Source: Marisa cornuarietis
Lineage: Eukaryota; Mollusca; Gastropoda; Architaenioglossa; Ampullariidae
NCBI GenBank assembly: GCA_004794655.1
Contig: SMMW01000567.1
Location: 1,488,001 to 1,552,000, forward strand
DNA: 64,000 bases
Reading direction: 5' to 3'
Shown here: positions 51,846 through 62,000 of the stretch, in pieces
Layout: each line of letters begins with the position of its first letter
Numbering within the stretch: the first letter of the stretch is position 1
Translations under genes and position numbers: made by a program
Notes under the pieces: model-generated
Seen by the model: the letters and a program-made list of their open reading frames with translations, nothing else
Database searches by the model: none
Told to the model about the DNA's origin: nothing

Positions 51846-52257
51846 TCTTTCAACTGTTGCATTCATCCAACACCCTGTTCCTCCTACTATCTCAAATGGC
51901 CGGTATAGGTAAAGGGACTGACTAATGGTTTATGTTCAAGTTGCTGAGAAAAAAACAATATTTTATTAACTATTTCCCTGTGCTGTGTTGGTTGACAAAA
52001 GGAAACTCTCTAAGCCTCATTCTACTTGGTGTGATCAATTGACCTCTCCCCACCCTCGAAATTATTACCCAACCAGAAAGAAAAAAAACTGTCATAAACA
52101 ACTACCTGCATCTTCTGACTGGCATGGCCACATTCATTTCAAAGTTCGCTGATTTGGAAATCCCTTCATTTTTAGCAGGTACAACCCCAAATAAAATCTT
52201 ACTATGAAAATGAGAGAGCTGGTAAAAAAAAAAGAAGGAAATCACAGATATGACAAG

Positions 52258-52263
52258 TTTATT
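52258..52263 (-). terminator. AATAAA overlapping the NUDCD3 stop codon
   Basis: On the minus strand the gene ends ATG AAA TAA AC, so an AATAAA hexamer overlaps the stop codon. If it is used, the 3' UTR would be only about 20 nt. A second AATAAA on the minus strand at 51967-51962 is the more usual arrangement, giving a UTR of about 300 nt. Which one is used cannot be told from sequence. Confidence 0.35.
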
Positions 52264-55200
52264 TCATTTTGACAACACCACTTGGGTCAATGCTGATGGC
52301 TGAAGGATCAAACGGCTGACCACGAAAGGGAGATCCCTCAGCATTCCATGCCTGACGAAGCATGTCCAATGTTTTCTGACAAAGGAGATGAAGAACTCAT
52401 AACCTTTCATATTCAATCCTTTCACTTTTGGACCCATATTAAGTGTTCTCTTAAGAAAACAAGATTACAAACAATTATAAAAGACAGCTACTGATATTCA
52501 TTTTTTAAAAAGAATTTTGTGCCATATATTTTCAGGCCAAAAGAATAGGCAATAGCCAAAATAAGCTTAAATTCTCACAAACAGTAGAACAGCAACATAT
52601 ACTAAGAGAATATTCTGCCCTTCACCTGCTCGTGAGACTGGGGCAATCCAAGACGTTTCCGATGTTCATTGTACATCATTTCCTCAATTTTGGCTTGTGC
52701 CTCAGCATCCAAGTCTGTAATTGGACGGCTGCAGTCAATTTTGCGAGTGTTGATCTTAGGCTCATCAACAAACACTGCTTCCCACCATCGCTCTTCCTTT
52801 TTATCCAAGTTAATCTGTTAAAAATATAAATTCTATTATCATTTTCTCTGCATTCTAAATATAAAGGTGGAAGCTTACCTACAATGAAGTTATCTATCAT
52901 GCAGCTTTGGCAGTCAAAAATATAAGGCATGTTAATGCCAAAAACGGTCTTTGGGGAACTCAAAGTTGGTGTGGTAAATGCAATCAAGGCAACTCCAACA
53001 GTGTGATTAACCAGCTGGCAAAAGGTAAAGACTATTTAAGTTTATATTAAAAAAAAAGTATAGACATTTTTATACATGCAACTGAATCACAAATCTAGAA
53101 GTTGAATTGTAAGTCTGTGCCAATGCAACCAAAGACAAAAGCAGAAACAGGAGTTAATAAATCTGGGATGAAAAAGCAACTGCTCAAGGATTTAACTGCC
53201 CTAGATACAACAGGCTTAATCAGTCGAAACGTGTGTCTAAAGGTCTGCTGCATCCCTACAAAATACGTATTTGCCTGTATAAGTCTCAAAAGCACAAGAA
53301 GGGTGGATTCAAATTCTGTTGTTCTTTTGAGACTTTATACATGTCATGAGATAACTCTAGTGGGTAGGTAACAATCACCCCACTTAGTGTCTAGGCGGCT
53401 TGTTGACAAGCCTGAGGAAGGGGCCGTGTATCGAGCAGAAAAGTATTTGTTTTTAAGAAGATCGCGTAAGTGGCGTGTGGAGCAGACAGCTCTAAGTGAT
53501 TTTGCTGGTCATGTGCGACTGACGGCTGGGCCAACGTAAAAAAAGTCTAGGGAGAGGGAGAAAGACACCTCGAGGGCGCGCACCTGGTTACCGCCAGACC
53601 ACGTAAGTAGACAGGTGGTGGGGGGAGGCTAGGTACCAGTACCAGCAACCACCTGTCGGCGTGGCCAGTGGTCAGAGAGACAGATTTCCTCCTGTCATTG
53701 CTAGCTGTACTTGTTGTTGATTGGATGATGAGTGAGTGACCAATGGCATCCCTCGATTGTATGTATCTGTGAGAATGTAGAGATATAAGTAGAGAGACAA
53801 GAAGCACTTCGCTTACTTTTAGGCAAGACGTCACAGTGGACAGAGCAACGGGTCAGTAGCCGAAGAGACTTCAGCCTCCTAACGCCAGCTACACTTCTTG
53901 CCTCGCGACCGAGTCTTTAGCCACGAGGGCAAGACTCGGGAGGAAAGAAGTTGGGTTAGAGAACCTTGAGAGAATGAGGCAAGTCAGTGACGACGAACTG
54001 TCAGGACTGCCTGCTGTCGCCGTGGAAAGGAAAGGGCTACATGACTGTGGGCTCGCTCTACCGGTGTGAGGTAGACGTTCAACGTTGAGGCTGCTAGAAG
54101 TCGTCGGTTCTCAAGGAGTGAGACCGTCTGATGGTGGTGTTTGTTTGGCGGCTGTACGAGGCATTACAGTCGTCGAAGAAACCACATGTGTACCCATGAG
54201 TGGTACAAGCTCGAATCTGTGTCGCCGGGAGAGCAGTCGTCGCTCTCTGATGTGGTTGGCAGTTCGAGGGAGGAAGACGATGGACCATCAGACAATACTT
54301 CGAGGGAAAGCGTCAGTGTGCCGTGACAGTCAGCAGAAGTATTGGACTCACAACAAACCAGTTGTAACAGAGCTAAGTTGGTGCGCTTGCGAGTGTGAAT
54401 GGTAGTTGTAAAGAGAGGTAACAGCACTGTAACTTCAGAAGTACGCTTTAGCACGGATAATATTGGGACCCCCCTAGATGAGTCCATTTGATTGTATTTT
54501 GTTTGAAATGCTTTTGTAATGAATAAACCTTTTCTTTATTGTTATACGTTAAAATCACACGTTGAGTATTGTGTTCGGGGAAGAGCAGGGGTGGGGGCTC
54601 GTGAGCTAAGTTGTGAAATTGAATGACCGACGTGTGATTATCGTATGTGTTTTCCCCTGCAGTTTATGTTGACGTGGGCGGCTAGTGTTGAGTAACTAGT
54701 GCCCACGTGCCCGTTCCCCGGGGCCAGTATTCACGTTCTGGTTGAAAGACCAGGGATACTGTCACAATACAATAAACTGCATATTTTGTAGGGATTCACA
54801 GATTTGGGATCAAAAATGATGGAAAAAATAAATACATTTAAATCAGAACAATAATCTTTTACAACAAAGTTAAAATAATTGCACACTGGCAAAAATACTC
54901 CAATGAGAGGTAAATATAGTTTCCATACATACAGAACAATGAAGCTGAAAAACTAGTGACTGACAATGGCAATGCCATGAAGAATGCTTGAAGAAGAATA
55001 CTCTGCATGATTCCTACCCAAATATAAAAATACAGCAGTAACTAAACCTCAGTCAATGATAAGCACCCAGGCACAAATGCATGTCAACTGCAGTTACAAT
55101 CAAGTACGTCAAGAAACAGAAGCACGAAAACTGTCATGCCAGTTAGGTTCAGAATAGTTCTCAGTGATTTAAATGACAAAGGAGAAAGGAACAAATATTT

Positions 55201-58200
55201 GTGAATGTGAACTATAAATAATTTTATATTTCAATAAAATCTTTGCAAGTTTTATGCAAAATTTTATGGTTCTGGGCTGCTGTCTAGCTAAAAAAAAAAA
55301 AGAAAAAAACCCAAACCCACTAAACAATGAAAAAGAGAAAACAACGTTGTAGGAAGCTTATCTCTGTCAGAATGACAGACATTTCTCCATGATTACTGTG
55401 GTAACACTTACATGAACATGCTGTCCTGGGCTAAGAGTCCACATGGAATCTTCTGCCTTGACTTCCCAAATAAGATCACCCTTGACTGCTTCCACCAACT
55501 CTCCACCATCCCCATGATAACTCACGAACAATCTCTTCTTGCCTATTTCCACTTTAACATCTTTTCCTTTGGAGATTGTGCTTGGAACCTATTTAAAAAA
55601 AAACTTTTAATCTATTCAATAAAGTTTTCTTCAATCTGCAGAAAAAAGGAGCAAGTGAAATAACAATAGAAATGATGTACAATGAAATGTATTCATTGAC
55701 CTTTTTGTTGGAAGGGATGAAATTTGTTTTAAACTATCATGTATACAATAACTTGGCATCTGAAACAATAAATGTAACCTGCGATACACTCCCTCAAAAA
55801 CTTTAGTAAATTTTTCTTTGAAATCACAAGCATTTTTTTTTATACAATACAAATTATTCAACAGCATCTTTTGAAAAAAACATAAAGCAGTCAACCAATT
55901 TAATTAACCTCAAAATCACATTGCAATGGACACATTTAGTAGGCTCCTTTTATGAGTACTTTTTTTTGTTAAGGATAACATCACAACTATATATATCTGC
56001 TTGCAGACAAGTTTTCTGCAGTACCTTCTAAAGAAAGGTCAATTCTCCAAATTTGCTTCTTTCAAGACAGACTTAGACAACCTAGCACCATTTCTGTCTT
56101 TATTATTTTTTACTTTCCTGTTGTTTTATTTTTTTCTTCTCTTCTGTTTTTGCTGCGCAATGAGCATTCTTTTGAAAGGATACCCGTGCAATATAAATCG
56201 ACATCATCATCATCATCATCATCATCAAGAAAAGAAGAGCAGATGATGCAAGCTCTTGGACTGATGAGATACAAAAGCTCAAACTTTATGGTCTGTAGTG
56301 TTTTCAGTTTATTGGCTCCGAGTTGTGAGAAGTGGTAACCAATGACTAATGCCAAAAAATAACCAAAAAAAAAAAAAAGGTAAAAAATTTAAGTATACTG
56401 GAATTTTGCAGCATTTCTGGACATCAGACTTGTTTGATGGTTCGCCAAGACTTGAGAGCCTACAACTTTGCAAAAGACTAAGAGTTGGTCTTAGCAGACT
56501 GCCAGCAGTCCAGAGATATATGGCCATGATGAAACGAATGTGGAATGCTGGAGATCAAGTGCTTTTGGTTTACTGAATAAGAATTATTTCACAGAAAAAA
56601 AAAAAATATCACCTAAACATATTGAGTACTTCACACATCACTTAGAAAAAACCCACTGAATATGTGGTTAATAACTCTTTATAAAGAAATTTTGGTTAAC
56701 TTATGATGTTGATTAACTCCAAAAACATGCTTTTTACACATGTAAACAATACCTTCACTCGGATATCAACATCTGTGATTGACTGCGACCATGAGTAGTT
56801 TTCACGAACAGCACCATTGTAACTTTCAGGGTTAGCTTGAAATGTCTTCTGTTGCCTAAAAATACAAACTCATTATTAACCTGAGATGTAACCTTTCCAA
56901 TACATAAAAACAATTCAACTTAATGAAAAGCAGTTGAAAATAAAATCCATTAAAAGTTGTTCTTGCTTAGCTCATAATAATTATGCAGGAACCCAGCACA
57001 TAAACACCTTTCTTGATCCTCCTCAGAGCTTGTCAGACTGCTTTTCTCAGCCTCTGTTTTTGAGGAAATGTTTTCATCTGTAATGGCTGTGTGAACAACT
57101 GTCTGAGAATCTGATGGCCTTTCTTCTTGTTCTGTTTCTGCAGGGACAAAAGGTTTTGTTGAAACTGATGTTAACTCATGGCTTGGAGAGGCAGCCTGTT
57201 CAAATTTTGGATGAGCTGTATGAACTGTCGATGTTTCTGATGATGACAGGCTACTTGTCTTTGACCATGGTTCTTTCCTAACTGTCTCTGGTAAATACAA
57301 TACCAGATTAAAAATGATTATCGCCGTAAGAAATACTTTTAGTATGCATATAAGTATCTTAATCATAGGTTTACCTATTGGAAATTTGTAAATTAACATC
57401 CATAACCTCTCAGATTCCAATAAGGAGTATGGAAATGAAAGGTTGAATTTTACATTACTATAACATTTAGCAAACTAACCTGTTTCCTCTGTGTGTGAAA
57501 CTCTTTCTTGAAGCAATTTTTGACGTTTAATTTCATCTTGTGCTGCAAGACTTTCATACTTTTTGAAGATCTAGCCAAAAGAAGCATAATTATTTTTAAC
57601 AATGCCACTGCATGCATAAGTAATAAAACAAATGTGAGAATTATTTTTAAAATGTGTTAACATTACTAGAACATGTGAAGCCATATATAGTTGTAAGACA
57701 TACGCTTGATGTCTTAAAATTAAAAAATCTAAACGTATATGTCAGCCTGTCCAAGGGGAAGCTTTAAGGCCCAGTGGATAAGTGTGCTTGATTGTGGTCA
57801 GTAGTTCAAGGCCACATTGGGCTTGGGGTAGAAAGACTCTCCCTGCACATCCAGCAGCTTTCCAGAAGAAATGGGTACATATTATGGAAGGTAAAAGGTC
57901 ATGGAGGAATGAGATTGGGCTTTTCCTATCATGATCTACACATAGAGAATCATGTAAATTCACTGCTCTTACGGCCACTTAAGCTAAGAGCTCTAGCTCA
58001 ATAACTTTCTAGCTAAACCCCAAGCACATATAAAAACTAATTTTTATACAAATTCAAAGACAGTAAGTTAACATACATTGAGTAAAAGTTTCATGGCTAC
58101 ACCTGGTGGAAAGCCCAGCTTGTCATGTTCCATCTTCATAATCCGATAAAAATCTGTCCTGTTGGACACAACAAAAATTCGTGGAAATAAGAAATATAAA

Positions 58201-58644
58201 TAAAATATCAAAATGTACAGTCTGATTAAAGAATGGATTCATGCACTGTACCAGATTTTTACTTTGACTTCTTTTAATTATTATGTTGCTGCTCTTTAAT
58301 GGTCTTAACACTTTCGAGTTTGCGCTGTAACTATGAGAGAAAAGTTGCTTCAAATAAATTATTATTATAGTTTAATACAGAACAAATTAACATTTACAAC
58401 TACTTCTATCAGTACTAGACTAATGCAGTAACTGTTTTCTTAGTGCATGATATGATATGTCATCGTCAACAACATTATTTTTTAAATTCCAGAACGCACA
58501 AAGTAACAACTGCTTAAGTCACAAAAATGGAAAATACCTTCTGTACAGAAAACCCAACATTACATCTAAAAACTTTGCGATCTGGCCTTCATTCTGTAAA
58601 ATTCCAATTAGAGCGGTATCGTACTTTTCTTGCATGGTCGCCAT
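52259..58644 (-). CDS. NUDCD3: NudC domain-containing protein 3 (NUDCD3), complete, 8 coding exons
   Basis: Co-chaperone of the NudC family. Vertebrate NUDCD3 works with Hsp90 and stabilises dynein intermediate chain (family knowledge). Exons in transcript order: 58644-58538, 58158-58077, 57570-57480, 57287-57008, 56855-56753, 55588-55412, 52814-52626, 52375-52259. All boundaries are GT-AG, phases agree, and the total is 381 residues (human 361). The N-terminus MATMQEKYDTALIGIL and the FLYRRTDFYRIM block are the NudC N-terminal domain. Residues about 95-186 are a Ser/Glu-rich linker. YNGAVRENYSWSQSITDVDI (about residues 200-219) opens the p23-like CS domain, which closes with RWWEAVF (289-295). 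The end, AWNAEGSPFRGQPFDPSAIS, is diagnostic for NUDCD3 rather than NUDC. Intron 6 (2.6 kb) contains a candidate solo LTR. The gene is divergent from PGAP1. Confidence 0.95.
53337..53341. repeat. 5-bp target-site duplication ATACA, left
   Basis: Matches 54767-54771 and abuts the TG end of the candidate solo LTR. Confidence 0.5.
53342..54766 (+). mobile_element. Candidate solo LTR in NUDCD3 intron 6
   Basis: A GC-richer block of 1,425 bp starts TGTCATGAG and ends ACTGTCACA (TG...CA). It is flanked by a 5-bp direct repeat ATACA (53337-53341 and 54767-54771). On the plus strand it has a TATA-like TATAAG at 53784-53789 and an AATAAA at 54522-54527 followed by T-rich sequence, the order expected of U3-R-U5. 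There is no gag/pol ORF. It lies in the large NUDCD3 intron in antisense orientation. I cannot name the family. A large non-LTR repeat with chance flanks remains possible. Confidence 0.6.
53610..53657. repeat. Inverted repeat inside the candidate LTR
   Basis: GACAGGTGGT at 53610-53619 and its exact complement ACCACCTGTC at 53648-53657 enclose a 28-nt loop. The arms contain CAGGTG E-box sequence. It lies about 130 bases upstream of the TATA-like site, where U3 enhancers are expected. Confidence 0.6.
54767..54771. repeat. 5-bp target-site duplication ATACA, right
   Basis: Matches 53337-53341 and abuts the CA end of the candidate solo LTR. Confidence 0.5.
57750..57990 (+). mobile_element. Probable tRNA-derived SINE in a NUDCD3 intron
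   Basis: AAGGCCCAGTGGATAAGTGT followed by AGTTCAAGGCC (57803-57813) has the layout of a degenerate tRNA head. The A box is imperfect and the B box is good. A unique-looking body continues to about 57990. It sits antisense in the intron between the second and third coding exons of NUDCD3. Confidence 0.5.
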
Positions 58645-59091
58645 GTTGAGCGCTGCCAGAATAAGCGAAAGTAGAATCGAAACTTCTTGAAGAAGAAAAA
58701 AAAAAACAAACAGTACACTGCGAAGATCAATATCAAAAGAATTATATAGACAGTATATCTAATTAAAGTTTTTAATTACGTTTTAAATATTTAAAGCATA
58801 TTTGAAACACAATTTGAAACAAATTATATTTCAAGGATTCTATAAATATCAGGGACCTTCATCTGAAGGTCCGTGATAAATATATTTTAGGTAGCTGTCG
58901 TCTGCTTCAGATACACACTTCCTGTAACTCAATGTATAGTTCGTTGCGTTGAGTGCTGTAACCAAAAATAGTCATTATTAAATTAATTTAAGCTTAATAA
59001 AGTGGTTCACTGAACCCGAAAATTTACAGCAATACGCCTTTACAAGTAACAAATAGCAAAGCATAGAACTTACGCCGTAGTCTCTTCAAAT
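58645..59091. promoter_or_regulatory. Divergent promoter interval between NUDCD3 and PGAP1
   Basis: 447 bases separate the two start codons. Both starts sit in a YY1-like context (ATGGCGACC for NUDCD3, ATATGGCGCTG for PGAP1), a common feature of TATA-less housekeeping promoters. The interval is AT-rich and contains a striking palindrome at 58847-58878. Untranslated exons inside it cannot be excluded. Confidence 0.55.
58847..58878. repeat. Inverted repeat, 15-bp arms with 2-nt centre
   Basis: The left arm TATCAGGGACCTTCA (58847-58861) is followed by TC and then TGAAGGTCCGTGATA (58864-58878). The inner 9 bp are perfectly complementary and 14 of the 15 positions pair. It lies in the middle of the NUDCD3/PGAP1 divergent promoter. 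It could be a dimeric protein-binding site, a cruciform-prone sequence or a MITE remnant. Confidence 0.7.
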
Positions 59092-62000
59092 ATGGCGCTG
59101 CCGAAGAGAACAATCTTTGCAAGCATCGCTACAGTGATATTAGTTTGGGGAGTTTGGGATGTTATCACGAATGTTGAAGAAAATGGATGCGAAATGACCT
59201 GGATGTTTGAATACCCGAAGTACATGGTGCGAAAATACATGATTGCTTTAGAGGATTCAAATGAGCTTCGCACGATCGCTTGAAGTGTAAAGCTGAGAGG
59301 TTCAGTGAAGAAGCTGGGGTGGAGGAAGTAACATTTGGAAAAATATATTGTTCGCAAAGATATTTATCAAAGATTTATAATAACTGAAAAAAGTTACAAA
59401 CGCAAACTAAAAGAATTATGTGATGATATGTATTGTGATGTATACTGCAAAGTGAACCTGGTACTATATGGTTATAAAAGTGTATCAGAAATACAAATTT
59501 AGAAGTTTATATTTGATTTACCCAGTTTTTATTTTTTAAATTATCCTAGTTTTAGCCGCTATACTTTAAAGAATATAAAGAGTTTAGGCTCAGGCATATC
59601 TTGATGTCATAAACAGCTCAAGACTATTCTGGTGGCAATGAGCATCAAAGGATTTTGTGCATCTGTCGCTTAGCATTATATTAACAGTGGTGACTATACT
59701 CTTTTTTCTTAACAAACAAAATATGTAACCTTATAACATCTTCAATTATGATAAACTTTTCTGCACTTTAAAAACAGAACATTCCATTGGATGATGAAAC
59801 TGGGCATAAGTTTCTGCATTACAAGCTGTATGCTTATGGAGAAGGGTGAGAAGATTGAATTATTATGTAGACACATTATTTTAGCATGTGCACCTGCAAA
59901 GAAATTTTTCCCAAACTCCTGGCACAAAAGGCATTTACAATATAGTAAATAGTATATAATAAATGAGCATGACTTTTCCTGATGTATATAAACAAATTTT
60001 GCTTGCTGATCAACAATATAATTAAATGATTTTAATTAGTTGTGATAGAATGGTCTAAAAAATTTTATATCAGGATTAAATTGGATGACATTGGTTTATT
60101 TTAGACATGTATTTTTAATTTAGATTAAATAAGCTACTTTTGTATACCATCCTTTGTCATTGGCACAGTTAATGCTGTTTCCAGGATGCAATTCTTTCTC
60201 ATTGTGTTTATTTAATTGCCTTGACAGGGCCTATGCAAGACAGATCAGGTAAGCTTAAACTGGAATGTCTTCGGCTTAATGCTCATTCTTGTCAGTAAGA
60301 TCTTTTATGCATTTTTCATGCTTAAAAACTTGAAAGATCTATCTATCACATCCTCTCTATACTGCAAACAGGATACAGAAAACTGCTTTATACCAATATT
60401 TTAGACACAACAAAAACAAAAGGAGTACATATTGTTTTATGTCATAGACAATTCATTAGTAACATAATGCATTCTTAGAAATGGTAGATGTACACTGACC
60501 GTAACTTATCTGCTCTTCATATTTTAAACTTATTTCCTTCCATTTATTCTTATGTTTACAAGTACTTTCAAATCAAATCAACTTTATTGTCTGTTCGAGG
60601 AAGCCCAAGACAGAAATTTTCCTTTTGCTCACAAAAACATGTAAACATAACGGGCAGGCATACATACTCATACAGACATTTAACACACGAGCGCACCTAC
60701 ACATTCTCACACATAGATTGGAGATTTCACAAAGCAGGATGCCAGTTGACCTAGCGGTTCTTGTGCCTTTTATTTATGATGGTGATGGCTGCTGGCACAA
60801 AGGACCTCTGATAGGCAGTCTTCCGCACAGGTGGCACTTTGTAGCGCCTGCCTGAGGGCAACAACTGGAAGCAGGGATGGAGAGGGAGTTTTTGGTCTGA
60901 GATGATATTGTATGCCCTCTTTCTGACTGCATGAAGGTACAAGTCAGAAAGTGGCAGCTGTGTTATTCTGATAATTTTATTCGCCTGGTGGATGATTCTG
61001 GCCAGCTTTGCCTTGTCTTTGACGAGGAGGTGACCGTACCAGGCAGCGATGTTAAAAGTGAGATTGCTCTCAACTAGAGACCTGTAGACAGTCTCCAGCA
61101 CCCTTTCATTCTTTTTATTAATACAGTAACATGAAATTCAGTGGGATTCCTGTCCTATTCATCCCTGGCAATGCTGGTAGCTACAAACAAGGTAAAGAAT
61201 TGTTTTAGTGTTTCAGTGGATTCTATGTTACCATAAAATACTGTGGTATTGATTAACTGCTAGTGTCAAATTTTAGTAGATTTTTCTCTGTCACTATTTT
61301 GTGGCTTTAATGCTCTTTTCACTACAAAACCTTACCAGAACATAAGTTTATATGGCCCACCTATTGGACTTTTTAAAAATTAATACTTTCTGTACTGCTG
61401 AATCATTTCCCAAGTTCATATCATATTCAAAATTTTTCTGTTTCTTCTTCTGTGCCTTATACTGCCAGTTACTTAATTACTTTGTTGTAAGACCTGCCAA
61501 ATATGTGATGTTTCTAGTGTCTTTGGAAATGATTGTTGATGCAATTATCTTAATATTTACTTTTTAAACATTTATGTTGGTATGTTTTTTCTTTGCAAAT
61601 GTTGTCTGCTTCTTTGTTATACACTAAATAATAGTATTTATAATTTAAAAGACTTATATTATTATTATTTGTCATTAGTCCGATCTCTTGGCTCAGTGTC
61701 CCTGAGAATGGCAGAAAAACCTGAATTCAAATTTCACTTCAACTATTTTGCAGTTGACTTTAACGAGGTGAGAATTAAGATTATTATCAAGTTTTTAATA
61801 GTTTCAGAAACACCTATCACAGAAAACTCACAAAGTATTAACTATGTATATCTGCTTGAAAATCAGACTCTCTAGAATTATTTTGTTTTTCAGGAATTTT
61901 CTGCCTTACATGGAGGTTTACTTGTAAAACAGACAGGTAAGAATCTGTGGCTAGTTCTTAAGAATTTTTAAAAGGTATGTTTTAATATCACTGTTCTGTG

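Noticed and set aside
58457..58690. Plus-strand ORF over the NUDCD3 first exon
   Set aside because: Antisense shadow of the real exon at 58644-58538.
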